From NCBI RefSeq assembly GCF_021134715.1, contig NC_060017.1, positions 6,014,001 to 6,078,000 on the forward strand: a stretch of 64,000 nucleotides of DNA, written 5' to 3'. Each line of letters starts with the position of its first letter. The first letter of the stretch is position 1. A model generated the notes under the pieces. The model was not told the DNA's origin, did not search any database, and saw only the letters and a program-made list of their open reading frames with translations. Below are positions 34,232 through 49,558 of the stretch, in pieces. A program made the position numbers and the translations under genes. Source of the stretch: Daphnia pulex. Taxonomy: Eukaryota; Arthropoda; Branchiopoda; Diplostraca; Daphniidae.

Positions 34232-37200
34232 TGTTTTCCTGATGTGTGCCGATCAAATCCTGGAGTCACACTTGATAATACACACGAAGATTTTGATTTC
34301 AAACTGTGAACACGACGAGAAAAACCCAAAAAAGACGATAAAAAGAGAGAGAGAGATAGAATAAGAAAAGAGAGGAAAAAGGAAAAAAAAGATAGAGGTG
34401 ATGGTGTGTACGACCGCTCTTGTGGACACTTGTCGGTCGAATGGGCTCTAGAGCGCCACCGGCGGCCACCAACACTTGGGGAGAGAGACGCGCGGCGTTG
34501 GCAGCGTCTCTCCTCTCTTTTTGAGAAGAGCTCCTCCCCTCTTTCTTTTTTTCCATCCTCAGGTGGTTTTTATCCACCTCTCCCATCTCCTTCTTTCTCT
34601 TTTGTGGAAAAATCTCTCCGCGCGCGCCAAGACGCTCTGCTCTCTCTCCGAAAAATATTGAAACCAAAAAATCAAATTGACGATTCATCAACGAGGAAAA
34701 AATTATTGTTTTCCCAACAGCGTCGCCATTTTTACCTTGATTATTTTGGAAAGAGAAAAAATAAAAAGGCAAAAGAAAAATGGTTGACCACCCGGCAACG
34801 CACTGGGTCCTCCCAACAACAAACGAAATCAGACAGCATAGAAAAAGAGAGTCAGTGTGTGTGCGGACTGACCCCACCGTCCCCTCTCCTTATGTGTAAG
34901 GTGGTTTTTTGAAGGGGTCGGTGGGGTTGGGGGGCCCAACGCATTCCACTAGACACGGGTAGGTAACCCCCCCCTCTCTCCAACTTCTTCTCCTCCTCCT
35001 CCCCTCTTCCATGATGGCCGCGCGTCGGGGTCAAAAACTCGTCCCCTACCCCCTGCCACCAAAAGATACCCATCACCCCTCATGGGCTTTTCTTTCCAAA
35101 CGTCGTCTGTAAAAATAAATACAAAAATCCGGTTTTTCTGGGTGAGGAAAAGAAGATTTAATTCCATCCCAGCAGCAGCGAAAAATTCATTCACATCTCT
35201 CTCACACAGAAAAAAACAACATGTGTAATTTATATATATTTTTACCAAAATGAAAAGTGAAGCAGAGCGATTGGGAAACCGGCGCGAGGCCAACGAGCGA
35301 TAAGATATCAAAACGGCGGCGGCGTCTGTCCAGTTTTATTCCGCCCTGCCCTCTCGCCCACTAACCGACCAACCGAGGTTAAGCTTTTTTGAAAATATTA
35401 CATAGAAAATAAATAATGAAAAGATGTTGTTGTTGCTTTTATTTTTTTGAAGGGAGGAGCCACACGACGTTGGAGCCGAAGGTGAGAATGTCGAAGAAGA
35501 AAACAAAAATCTCTGAAGAAAAACTGGACTTGGTATATAAGAGGCCCTCGGGTGAAATAAGGAGGGGCTGCTAGTGGTGGGGGGACTTGGCCACCGACGT
35601 CGAAGAAGGCGGCCGGCCCAACCTTGTGACGTCGTGTCCGGGTCGCAGACTTTTCAGCTCTCCCCCCAAAACACCAACTGTTTGTGTGGTTGGGTCCAGA
35701 TCTTTTTTATAATTCAAAAACAATTTCCCTTGGTCCGGAAAACAAATGACACTATCCGTTTTTCTAATCGAAAAAAGAATGCATCCAACTTTAGTTTGTT
35801 GCCTTCAATTTTTCTGTCTGACCGTCGTTTTTCAACTAGACATGCTAGACGAGATTTTTCAAGATGGCGCTGCTCCCCCCTCTGTCCAAAGTCCGAGTCG
35901 AGGGCGTCTCGGGTTTGAAAGAAGAAAAAACAAGATAAACTTGACCGGCGGCGACGACGACGGCCCCAACACAAAAATAAAAGAAACAAAAATCTTTTTT
36001 TCATTTTATTTTTTTTTAACCTAATCTTTAATAGTCAATGGAAATGCAAGAAAAAGTCCCGACGACCACCTGACGACAACTATCGTCTTACGGTCGTCTG
36101 TTACCAATCGACAACATCAAAATAAAGAAATTGAAACGGCGGCGCGTTGCCAGTTTGAATATGATTACAGCTGAGGATTTGGTGGTTGGGCAGAGAAAAT
36201 CATCTGTAACAAACCGTGGGCCATTCTCGTAAAATTTAACGACGGATATACACTCTTTTCTTTGATCGTTACGCGCGCGCCATCTTTTCTATGTGGCGCT
36301 CTCACCTTCCGGGCTTGTTCGTTCGGTTCGGGAAATATATACAAGAAGAAGAAGAAGAAGAAGCTGACTGGGCTGGCTGCCATGAAAATGGATTAAGAAA
36401 TAGACGACTGTGGTGTAATGCCTCCGTGTGTGTGTGTGTGTGTGGCTGGTTGTTGGGTGGGTGTAGACAATCATTTTCTGCAGGTGTTCGGCGGCTGACT
36501 TTTGTTGGAATCTCGTGGAACGTCCGGCCAGAAACCAAACAAAAAATGAGAGAAAAGAAAAGGGCGTTCTTTTCTTGTTTCGTACGAAAAAGAAAAAAAA
36601 AGATTGGCGTGGCCATTTTAAATAGTAACGCCACTAGCAATCATTCGGAAAAAATGATATATTTTGTTTTCAAAAATAAATAAATCGCCATTAGCGTTTA
36701 CTCCAAGATCTGATCTGGGGCCTGCGAAAAAAATAAATAAAAATTCCATGGACCCAATCTCCATGGCAACTGTGCCGTTCAACGACCGTTAATCTCTTCT
36801 CTTTGGGTTATCATCATTTTTCCAAGGAAGAATGTGTGTTCGATTGAAAGGGGGGGGGGGATTGAGAGTCTCCATTTATAGATGTAGGGGACAGACGACA
36901 ACGAATCACCTGCTCTGCCCCCTACAGGACACACACACCTGACGGCGCACACGTTACGCATTCCTAATGGCGACGGCGTCTCGCCAAACGCTCGTCGCTC
37001 CCAACTCACCAGACGTCCAATCTTTTACAATTTTCAATGCACTCAGCAAATGAATCATCGGCTACAAAGTTCACGTGCTCGATTTCAAAAAAGCTCAACC
37101 TTTCAGCAGTTATTTCGCTAAAAATACAGAATTAAATCAAAATCAAAACAGGTTCAGTTCCACACAGTTTCCCACACGGCACCGAAATAAATCCCCCCCC

Positions 37201-40200
37201 CCCCCCCAAACAAAAAAAAACGGCCGAGAGTTCAACACCTTTGTGATGTTTTTCAAAAGGAGAAAATAAAAATACAAAAAAAAAAAAGATGAGGAATAGT
37301 TTTCTCTCTCTTTTTTACTCTCGGGGCGTTTTCTATTGTTCCTTGTGTGAGCCATGAGGCGTCCGTGACGCGTCGCATTCCTTTTACTCTTTTTGTGCTG
37401 GGCTTGTGAAAAAGACGCGTCCGACCCACCCCTTTTTGTGTTTACGTGTACATGCCGGTGGTTGGTGTGGTGGTGGTTGGTGGTGTCTAATAATTCTTTA
37501 TCCACCCCTCGTTGGTCGGTGGTGGTTACAACAGCCAGTCCAGTGGCGGTTCATTTATATTTTTTTTTGTTGATTATTTATTATTTGGTTGTGTGTGTGT
37601 GTGCGATCAAAGTTCAGAGCGAGATTAGAGCGTCGGCTATCAGCTGACTAAACACACTTTTCGTCTGGTAGTTGGGTGTAGTTGTGTGTAGGGTTGTTGG
37701 TGGTGGTTGGAATTGAAATCCGACGCCTTCTCTCTCTCTCTCCATGTTTTTTATTTTTCCTTCTACTGTCGATCATCTTCACCTTTGAACTCCCAACTCA
37801 CTGAACTCTCTATTTCATTCGGTCCGAAAATGATTAATATTATTTTTAAAAGCAACAACTCGAGGGCGTCGGATGACTTCATCGGTTTTCTTCTTGTTTT
37901 ATCATTGCGCGCCTGCAAGTTGTTGCTCAGAGGGCTACTCCCCTTTTTACACCATCAGATCATCACCATCGACGACGTCCGAAACGATTTTGGTGTCCAT
38001 GGGCGCGGCAAACTTGCTGGCCAGCAGCAGCAGCAGCAGCAATGTCATGAAACAAAAATTCGTGGCGCCAATCACTTGCCTTTCATCGTTTCGACCGTTT
38101 CGTTGGAATCGTTTTCTACATATAAAAGACATGGCCATCATAACTGCCAAATATCTTTTCTCTCTCCCCCTTGTCTTTCGTTGCGCCGAAAAAAATAAAA
38201 AAAGAAGAATAAAAAAATCCATTTTTTAAAAAATCATTTCCAAATGATAGCGGTTATGAGGGGGGTAGATGAGCGCCCTCTATATAGCTCTTGGGGGGAT
38301 CTCTAGTTACGTCAATTACACGTTCTTGGCATCGTCTTGAAGAGAAAAGAAATTAAAACGAATTATACGCACACAACTGAACCACGCCCACTGGAACACA
38401 CACAAAAAATGGCCCTCATATTCTTTTTGGGTGAAGAAGAAGAAGAAACGAGGCCGTTGTTTTTGATCTACTTTGTGTGTACCACCACCACCACCTTATA
38501 TCATCGATGTGAATGATCGAATACCCAATCCGCCCAACAAAAAATCGGTACATCCAAAATTGTACAACTTGTCCCCGGGAAAAAAAAAAAGTTTCTTGCG
38601 TTTGATTTCTGTTTCGTCTGTCGAACTGGAAATCACCAAAGACAAAATTCAATCAACAAGAGCCGGATATACCCACCCGAAAATTTTTTTCCCTTTTTTA
38701 TTTGTGGGACTTTAAATAATTTCTTTGTCTCTCCGCCACTGGATTTTGGTCGCCCCTCCTTGTTCTCTGTGTGTGTGTATTATGGAACACGAGGAATAAA
38801 TGGATTAGATACTTTCTCTACTACTACTGCTATACACGGTGGTGGCCCTGGTGGGCGGTATAAAACGTCAAAGAGGTCGAGTCTCTTCCGGAAGCGATCG
38901 TCCAAATGTCGTTAGACATCCGGAAAGCCAGACTCTCTCTCTTTTTCTCTCTCTCGCTTTGTACTTTTTTCTCCCTAGCGACTTAATGAACCGCGCCACT
39001 TCTTCATTTCCTTGGCGTTTTCTATCATTTCGGGAAAAAAAAACTGAAATCTTCCAGATTTTAGAAACTGGAGAGAACTGAATTCGTACCCCTTATATAT
39101 TCCCATCAAATAATAATTAAAAAGAAAATAATTGGTGAATTATTTTATTTTCCGTTTTTTCATTCGCCGGTTTTCTTTTATTCATTTTGTCAAAATTCCC
39201 GTTCAGAGCCATCTAGCGTCGCCCATATTAAACTAGAAATTATGGCGCGATATTTGTTTTAAATAAAATCAGGTAAACGGACAGACAGACAGATAAGAGA
39301 TTCAATGGGTGTTTTACACGAGTAGGAGAATCTCAAATAGACTCTTGCGCAAGTTGCAAAACGAAGGAGGGAACGCTTGATTTGCATATCTACGAGCCAT
39401 CGATCGACGCCTAACGTTTGGTCTCATCTCGGCGACGGAGGGTGGTAATGGGATGGGGGCTGGGAGTTTGATGAGGAGGACGTCATCCCAAGTCGCAGTA
39501 TATAATATAGATAGAGAGAGTCTATATATATGCGCAATATTCATAGTTGAGTTCATCTAGTGAACATCATTTTTTCGTCTTATTTAATTCAATAAACCCT
39601 CTGACCCCCCCGTTCAACCACTTTCCACCGTATCCCCCCCCCCCACCCCCCAAACATGTTTCGACGACGACGAAAGAGATAAGAGTTTCTCCAGGGATGT
39701 GTGCGGGAGAGGGGGGACTATATCGTTCGTTTTCGTGTGACAGCTAAAAACGGTAGATTTCTCCTTCCTAACCTCTGTCCCCCTCCCCCCTCCTTTTTCA
39801 TCAAGTTTAATTAGCGCGCGAGCGCGAGAGACCATTTTCAATTATAATATCCTCCCACCACCCACCCACCCACCCAACCTCCATGTCTTGTCGTAAGTTT
39901 TCTCCCCTTGGGCAAATGAACCTCCTATATTAATTTGACCTCCTCCTCCTCCTCACCTCGCCCTTTTCTCTTTTGCATATTATAATCGATATTGCAGTCA
40001 ATCAAGATTCTCCGAGGGAAAATAATAAAAATGAAAAGAAACGACATCAAATTCAATTTTGGTGATGGAAAACATTTTTGCGCATCAAACATTTGGCCAG
40101 CGCAGTTTAAATATCATTTGAGCGATGCTGATGAGCAATTCATTTCGCGTATACGTGGGCGACACAATATGTCTAAAACGATCCCCGCCACACACGCATC

Positions 40201-43200
40201 TTATTTATACGTGTTATAATGTGAATTGAACGCTGAGACTGGCAACGTCGGGGGAATCATTTTATAATCTCCGCAGACGACGCCGACGACGACCAACCGC
40301 AGCGCTGGTTGAAAATTTAAAAAATCAAAAAGGGCGTCGCCAGGAAGTGACTCCCAACAAATATTTTAGTATCAACATTTTCATTTGATTTCCGGCTATT
40401 GCGCTCACTTGTGAATATTATCTAAAAAGATTGAAATCAAATTAATTTTAAGAAAATGAATCATCCCCAATTAATCGATTGGTAATAGAAATTATCTATT
40501 GGTGCTGCTAAGCCGAGTAATTGCGATTACAGTCAATGTAACGGAAAATGTAGAGTGAAGCATTCCACCATTCTCGGAATATATATTGCGTCACGTCGAA
40601 TTATTGTTGCCTGTATGCGTGCCGAATAATACACAGTGTAGAACAGAAGATTAGCATTTGGTTTTTTGGGGAATTTTGTGTTGGAACGTCGGTCAGGCCG
40701 CCGTCGCTGGGTGGGGGGTGGGAGTCGCTGGGTGTTGGCAAATTAGTATTTAATGAAGCGATATGGATGGTTTTTCATTTCCTGCTTTAATCCTAGTGCT
40801 CGCCTGATTGCACGCACCGTCTCTCTTGACTCGCATTCCTAACGCGGGGTTTTAGATATAAGAGCTAGGGGGGGGGGACTTGATTAACCCAGACTTGATT
40901 GAAATCCATTCATTTTGACACAGTCTCACGCCATTGGCTAAAAACACGCTCGCATCGACAATTTTTGAGAAAAACAAATAATCAACGACATAAATTTCCT
41001 CCCCTTTCCCATAAAAAAAGAAGAAGAAGCGGAACCGGTCCGGAGAAATGAATAAATCTCCGCTCTCGGTGTGTGTGTGTGTGCTGACGAATATGAATTG
41101 CTCAATAACGACCCAAAAAGTCCAAATAACCAATTGAAAATGGAAAAGCGCAAAAACTTGTTTGTGCTCGGCACGGTCCATCATAATAAATGCAAGAGTC
41201 CCTCCATACCTCCTCCTCCTCCCCACCCCGACCAAATCGTTTCATTTCCGGCTCTTTTGACGTGTCCGCCATTTCACGACTTACGCGCACCTCGCATTAT
41301 TTCGTCCGACACGATGAAAATCTTTTAATAAATAAATAATTTAAAAAAGAAAAAAAAGGAAAGAAATTCTTATCATATCCTGGATGGGACAAAACGTTTC
41401 AATCCATCGATTTCGATCGGAGTAAATCAAAAAGAAAATTGAAATTGTTAAAGCCTGGGGGGGATGTGTCGAAATTCGATGTGGAATCAATCTATATATA
41501 AACGAGATGTAATTTGGATCACGATAGACTCTTTATCTTTTAAAGAAAGAGAAAAATTTCTAAAAAAATGGAAATATTTGGCGGGGCTCTTTTTATTTTC
41601 CAGCGGATGTAAATTGCGCTTGGTTGATGCGCACCGCCAACCGTAAGTACTTGTATACAACGCTCTCATCCAATTCTCTCTCCTCTCTCTCCTTTGGTTC
41701 GTTCGTTCCTGGTGGATTAACTCAAGTGAGCGCTCGCTCTTCCTAGCTAGATCCTATCGCATGTAGAGTGTAGAGCAGATCAGAGAGAAATGATTGAATC
41801 GAATCATTCCGCCACCGCCAGCAAATTCAAATGTCTCTCCTCTCTCTATATACGTGTGTTTCTGGCCTCGAGCGTTTTCATCACATTCAACCCCATCACC
41901 TCTTTTTCCTCCCTCTTATTTTTCTGACATTTTATTTTTTTTTTATCAAAATAAATTTTGATGTATTTCACATTAAGAGGCCAAAGCGAATGACAGATCG
42001 GTCAGGGGTGCGGGACCATCACCGCCTCGGGTGCCGCGAAAACAACTCACGCAAGATGAAAATAACAAACCGATTTTTTTACGTCGACGTTAAATAACAT
42101 TTTTTATTATTTTTCCGTATAGCGGAATTTTGTATTGCGAATGCAGTTGGAAATGTCAAAATTTGTTTGTACGCGGGAAGAATTCAAAGAAAAAAAAAAC
42201 TGGAAAAAATGTCTGACTCATCATCATCACCCATTACGTCATGATGACAAAGAATTCGCTAGCGATGGTATTTTTCCTCCTACCAAGAACCGGAAATGAA
42301 CGAAAATAATATTTCCACATGAGGATCGTTTTTTAAAACACAAGCATCCGCTTGTGTGTGTATACATACACACACCAGAGTAAAAGAAACCCAATTTTTG
42401 AAAGAAAAATGGCGAATATCTTCACAAAAAGTCGTGGGAGGCAATGAAAAAATAAACTTTTAAGAGTTTAGAAAAGAAAAAAAAATGTCTGTTCTTATAT
42501 ATATATATATATATATCTATTTCCCCCCGTCGGGAGGGGAGGCCTGTACATCCAGTGTATATACACAAGAGTGACTCCCTCTGGTCTTTGGCTACTACAA
42601 CAAACAGGAGGAGAAGGCTGAAGACTTGCATGGGTGGTGGTGGTGGTGGAGGAACACAGACACACACATATATGTGTGTATATAAATATATAAATATATA
42701 AAACAACGTTTATTTATACAAGCGTCGGCAGAGAAGCGCAGCAGCAGCAGCAGCGTCGTCGTTATAAACACAGCGGCCCCCGAAAAGATTTTGACGAGCC
42801 AAAAACTTCCATGCGCGTTTATATAGGCGAAAAAAAGAAGAAGAAGAAACACGGACCCCCTTGAAATTAAAATCAATAACTCGCACTGCACTCTCAACCC
42901 CCCCCCCTTGCTAGCTCTCTCTCCCAGTTTGAATATATATAAAATATATATAGATATATATATTTTATGCATATCTTATATGTAATATGTATATGAGTGC
43001 CGCTGGGATGAAGGGGAGAGAAAATTTAATCATAAAATCGACCCTTCCACATTCAACCCCTTCGCAATGCTGCGCGTTCTTTATTTTCATAGACTTGCAG
43101 AGGAGAAAAAGAAAAAAACTACTCAATTTTTATTCGACTCGTTAAATCTTTTCGTGCAAAAATAAAAAAATTCGGGATACAAAAGACTTCCGCAGCAGCA

Positions 43201-46200
43201 GCAGCAGCAGCACCGGAAGTCATAAGACATTTTGCGGGGTTGAAAAATAATAATTTATAAAAAAACATTTCTTGTTTTAAAATAAATAAGAAATGACCCG
43301 TTTCATTTTTTCAAAAGAAGTAAAATTCTGATTTGTTGATTGGAATCAAAAGTTATTTCTATCATTTGGGAGACTGTGGTTGTCTATACATTGAAATTCG
43401 TCAATCAAAAATTCATTCGCCGGATCCTGTCGGATATACATTTCGTCATGTGCACGAATGGGACGAATATAGAAGAGAGACAGATAAATAATAATTTCAA
43501 AGATCATGTATGTAGTATACACAGCGGGTCCATGCATAAGTCAGATATTTTTTTTTAAGGAAATGGTCACCGCTTGTCCGTCCACAATACCAACAAAAGG
43601 GTTGCCCGGGCGACAACCAGTTCGCCACCCAACCCGTTGCGTATACACCACAGGAACTGAACTACTATGTGTCTAGTATAAATACATGAGCCTATTTAGT
43701 ATAGAAAATAGAATCCAATCTATATGTTTGGTAGTGGCCGGCAGCCAAACAATTGACAACGAGTTACATCCGATGCATAGGCATCGTTAATGAGTCCAGG
43801 ACACGTCACTCTGGCGGCAACTTATTTTATCCCATTCAAAGCTTAAATACTCTTGTTTGCCGGCCAGCATTGTAGAAAAAGAGGGAGCTGGCCGGCCGAC
43901 AGATGCCTGATCTGAACACAGTTTCTCGTGAACCGGTTGAATAGTTGAAAACTATACACGTCACCAATGAATTTTTCATTGAAAATGATGGAAGTCCATC
44001 GATTTCAATCAGTTTCAAACCTCCCCCCACCAAACCACTACCCCTTTTTCCACCGACTAGGTGGAGCTTGGCCATTCTTTTGTTTCTCTGCTGTGACATG
44101 CTGTACGATTGTGCATTATACAACTCGTCGTTGTCGCTGCACATCCACCACTGTGGTGATGAATTGACAAAAAGGTCCCCAGCTACTACTACTACTGCTA
44201 CTGCTACCCTCCAGCTTGCATGATTGACTATCGCTGTCTAGTCAACTCCGCCACTGGATAGTACAGAACAGACACTCGTCTACTATTTGGACAAAAGGAC
44301 GACAAATGCCGACCAGGGAAACACGGACGGACGGGTGGGTGGTGGGGGTTATTCATTACTGTTGTGTTCTGTATTACACACAACTCCTTTGGCTTTGATG
44401 ACCGAAAGTGTGGCGACACGATCTCGTTAGCCGACAACGGAGAAACCAACCGTCGTCGACTAAAAACATTTTTCTTTTTTTCAAAGATGGCGCGCGCTTG
44501 ATTTGCTATTCAGTTGAGTCTCTCTATATTATTATTATTATCAAAATATAGATATAGATGTATATAAAACTAGTACCATACGGTTGAAATTGGGAAAGTC
44601 GGAAGAAGCGAAAGAATTTCTTATTCCACCTTTTTCTTTTTCCCCAATCTAATTTTGACTTTTGTAGTCGCGTCGCTGTGCTGCCTGCCGCTTCATTTCC
44701 ATGACAAACAAGTGCAGCAACTAGACAGTGTTGTCTCCTAAGGGCTAAGAGAGAAAAAACGCCGGCAGCCCCCCTAAATAAAAGTCAATCCGCCCGGCGC
44801 GCATCCACCATCGTTACGTCTGCCTCTTGTTCTCTCCGTTGAAAAAACTGTGTGTGTGTTGAATCGTCAGCAGACGAATAATCAAAAAAGATGTTCCCTC
44901 GACTCTCCGATCTAACGCAATAAAAGCTCTTCTTCTTCTTTTCTATTTTTTCCTTTTTAACTATAGCATTAGATATACTTCCGTATGTATATACTAGGGC
45001 TTTTTCTTGATTTGCCTCCCTTCTACTACTTATTCCCATCCGAGTCCATGAATATTTGGCAGTGAATGAGAGACGGGAGGGTGGGGCAAATTACCATCGC
45101 AGCTGGGAGGAATCAATCAATATGAGAAGAAGAACACGCACGGAATATGCAAAAATGATCAACTTCCGTATATATCTCTGCCGACATTTTTTCATTCCAA
45201 TTGGACGACAAACTGGATCAGAAAGCAATCGAAATCAGCCCGTCTTGCAATCGTCTCTGTTTTTTTTTCTCTTGGCATTTGTGTAAAAACAACAAGCGAA
45301 TAACAAACAAACGAAATTGTATTATAAACTCTAGCGAGAGAGAGAGAGAAATGCTATTTTTTTTTTCGGGAGGGAATTGATGATTTATAACTTCAATGCA
45401 TACACACAGCCGTCGCTAGCGATTTATTATCGAGGGGAAATGACGACAAAGATTTTTGTTTTGTACCAAAATAAAAATTTCACGAAGAGATAAAAATCGA
45501 TGGTATAATAATTTTCCAAGCAGGGCCAATTTCGACGTTGGGTATAGAGCTATTTACTCCCATAGTCATGGCAATCGAAAAAATAGATGTAAGTAATATA
45601 ATTAAAGAAGATACCGAGGCCACGAGACCATGCCCTATATGGAATTCATAATGGATATACCGGGGGACTATATTAAGGATCGGGAGTTTGACAGTCATTC
45701 CAGTCACGGCTAGATATATATATATTTTTACTGTGTACATCCATCTTTTTGTTGAACTGAAACAAATGAAATTCACCAAATAAAAGAAGAGTTCCTAACG
45801 TTATTTATCAAAAGGGAAAAAAAATCTTGAAGCGAAATTGAGCGAAAATTTATCGACAGTCATGTCAATGCATTTGATTGTACCTCCAAAAAAGGCAAAA
45901 TAGGAAAAAGAGAAAAACTCACGCCGAAAAAAAAGTTTAAATAGAGTTTTGAGTTTTATTGGATTGTCCCGAACTGTGTTCCCTTTAACCCCTCCATATC
46001 TTCTTTTTTTCCTCCAAAAAGTGTCAAACAACAACAGGAAAGAAAAAAGATTCTCTAGTTATTGCAGTTATTTTGTTGTTGGAAAACCATTTGTTTTATA
46101 GACAAGGGTGAGAGAGAGAGAGAGACGAGGGGTGAGCGATGTCAAACGGGCGTGGATGTCATTTATTTGTGAGACTTTGTTCCTTTTTTCTCTCTCTTCT

Positions 46201-49200
46201 ATTTATATATAAATATATCGGCTAGATATATATCTACGCACTCTCTCTGTGTGTGTGTGTCGTATAAAATACATCAGGAGCCCTCCCATCGTCTATATAG
46301 TTGGTGGTACGGGGAGGAGGTTATCAAAAGAGACTCTCCCCCCCCCCTTCGCCCTATAAACTCAGCCTTTCTCCATACATACATATTAGATGGTAGATCT
46401 AGTCTATGCATGCGCGTTTATTATATATATAGTATATATAGACGAAATATTAGATATGTATATACATGCACTGTGTATATGTACATGGAAGAACGAGTTA
46501 GAGCGGCAGCAGCACACCCCTCCACACACACACACAGAGCAGAGCAATCAATACTGATGCAACACAAAGCGCACTCGAATAACAAATGTAAATAGATAAC
46601 ACGAACTATGCGAGTGTGTGGAGGGGAGAAACACCAGCGCGCTCGCGCAATTCCAACCCATTTTTTACTTTTATTATTATTTTAACGTGTCCCGCCAACA
46701 AAATTGATTTCCCGCTGAAAAAAGAAAAAACAAATTGGTCGAGTCTTGAACGGTGAGAAAAAGAAATGGACGGCATGTCGTGAAATTCCCGAAAAATCCC
46801 GCAGCTCGGCGGGAGTCTCGTGTCTGACGTGAACGTGCTGCGCATCGGGCAACAGGTTATAGTCGGCGCCAGTCGGCCAAAATAACAAAAGGGAATAGAC
46901 ACAAAAAAAAAAGAAAAGAGAAAAAAGTGTATGACGGCATATCCGGATTGATATTTCCGCCCTATAAATCACGCGCGGTCATCTTCGTAGTCAACAGCTG
47001 TCGCTTCTGTTCCCAGTCAATCAACGCAAACAAATCTCTACCCCCCTCTTTCAACTTGCCGATGGATCGGAAATGTTCGTCTAAATATTTAGACTTTCTT
47101 CTTCGTTTCAAAAATAGAAAAATGGTCATCCGATATTACAGACATTCCGGAAGTTGAATGGTGGGCGGACTAATGATGAGGAATCAATTGGAAATTTACC
47201 AAAACAAAGAAAGACGATTGTCCTTGAAAAAAGAAATGTTTTTTGGACGCGTGTCACGACTCTCAAGATGGCGATGAAATAGACACACTTGAAGATGAGG
47301 CTCGTGCATCAGCTGCTGCACACACACCCCTCATATAGGCCTTTACAGTGTACACGCTTCTACTGTAGTCTAAGGCCTTATAGCATTGCTTATCCGTACA
47401 TAATGTATCGATTCGAAATTATGTATGAACATTGTTGATTTATTAATGAAGAGAATGTTCTCCCCGGTCGGAGACTCTCTTTGCTTCTTGAGCTGCTCGG
47501 CCATTTCATAATTAATCTAGAATTCGCATATGTAATATCAACGGCGATATATATTTGTATATAGCTCCCGCTGCTGCTGCTATACTGCCGTCAGGAGTAT
47601 AGCAGCAGCATGTATAAATAACAACAGTGTACAGCCGTATAGTATAGTACCAAAAGGGGGTTGGGTGGTTGGAGGGGGGGGGGAGTTGGCAATTGAATTA
47701 TTGACGATTTTCAGTCCCCAATCCTTCTGTGTCTGTCTGTCTCGCGGCTATATAACCCAGCAGCAGCAGCACAGTCCTAGCTAGATGTGTGCATTATTAA
47801 CGCGTGGCATAATGAGATTCATGCGAGCAGCAGACGGCCTAACTAACCCGTTGTCGGCACGCGAATAAAAATACAAAAGGCACCAGCAGAGTCAAAGTAC
47901 TACAGTCCAGCTACACAAAACTTGAAGGGGTAGACTCTCTCTCTGTGAAATGACGTTAAGGTTCTGTCGTGAGCGGACGGGATTGGTGCGATGACAAACG
48001 AGATGAAGCGCAGCGCAGTGCTCTGATGGAGGATTACATCAGATGCAAATGAGATGGGCGAGCGCGTGCAACGCTGTCGGAATTAGCCCCCAACGACAAC
48101 AATGTCTGTCGGTTGTTCACCTGAGTTTCGAAATTCGACGGGATTTTCAATCGACAAAATTGGAACAGAGGACTCTAGCTCTGCGTACACACTCTATTTA
48201 TATATAGTTGCTGCTTTATTATTACTAAATAATGTTTGCAACAGACTTGAGAAGGCGATATATAAAATATCCAGGGCGTACATCCACTTTTGTTATTATT
48301 TTTCCGTCTGCATAATAGAAAAGGCCTAATCTACTCGCGGGACCGCAGAGGGTCTCTGACATAGCTACCAGACCAGAACGCGTGAATTTATCATACAGCA
48401 GCTAGAACGTACATACGAACGTATAATAATAATAATAATACAGTCAGACGGATATATATATGTGTGGCAGGGGCGAAATTCAAGTCTAGACATGAAAAAC
48501 AAAATTGTGGAAAGAAAAACAAAAATTTTGTTTTCTCATCCAGCTTCCATCGACCACGTGATGGCCAACCTGCTGAATAACACGCCCCCTTTATCTAACC
48601 CTTCCCTATTGCTGACGTCACTCAATCCCCCAAAAAAGAAATGAAATAAAATGTATAGGACTTACCCCCAAAATTTAAATGAATCAGCAGGGCTCACAAT
48701 AACCGCGAAAATATTAACCGAAGAGGAGAATATGCCAGACGCGTCCTCTCTGCTCGGATGCCGATCGTCAACTGGTCCGGAAAAAGTGTGGCGTGCGGCG
48801 TGTGTGGAATATAAGAGCGGCGTCGCCGGGCGCGCCAAAATAAAAATTTTCCTCACCCTTCCTTTCTTTTTATTTTATTTTTTAAAAATTTTTATATCTT
48901 TCGACACTCTCAACTCGGACGTGATGCTGCTGTAATCAACCGGCAGTGTAGATATAGCTATTGCTCTGTTTGAATAGCAAAGTGATTATTAAGTCTGCAC
49001 GCTGTCGTTTATTTTGTTTCACGGTCGTAGACGAGGAATTATCCGTACACAGCAGCATCATCTATGTAATCATTTTTTCTTCTTCTTCCTCCTTTGTTAT
49101 TCCTTTCATAATCTAGAACACACACGCAGCAGCCGGCAGCAGCTGGCTAAAAACACAGCATATATATATTTATAGCGAATGTTGTTCTCGATCCGTATTA

Positions 49201-49558
49201 AAAAAAAAAAGACAAATAATCCAAAAACGTGCACAAAGTTCAAAGACTGTATATTATTGTTCAAGATCATGCATGATGGGCTATATATTTATACACGGTG
49301 TGTATCACAAACAATTTTCTCTTTGCAACAACAACAAGACCAAGCGAAAAGCGAGAGGAAATTTGTAGTCTTCTTCAATCAGGATAGGCAATTTATTTTT
49401 ACCAGGATAGATAAATCATGCAAGTATATATCATTTATTGATTCCAGAGATGAAAGAGATTTGTTTACGAGAGGGAAAATAGGATAGTTTGATATATAAT
49501 ACTGAGAGATATAAATAGGAAAACAAACAGCATTATTAATTTTAAGTAACTGGCATAT
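34232..49558. other. 15-kb gene-poor stretch upstream of bab: microsatellites, no coding recognised
   Basis: All open frames here are low-complexity or frame shadows, with no family signature on either strand. Simple repeats are dense: (TG)n at about 36425-36444, (TA)n at about 42496-42516, (CAG)n at about 43192-43212, (GA)n near 46107, poly-C/G runs near 37193-37207 and 47674-47683, and AT-rich TATATA runs near 42930-42962 and 46204-46230. Large upstream and intronic regulatory regions are typical of developmental BTB factors, so this is a reasonable place for bab enhancers or 5' UTR introns, but no specific element can be supported. Confidence 0.45.

Noticed and set aside
34299-34912. Two long overlapping frames on opposite strands near 34.3-34.9 kb
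   Set aside because: Both are low-complexity, composition-driven, mutually antisense and without domains.
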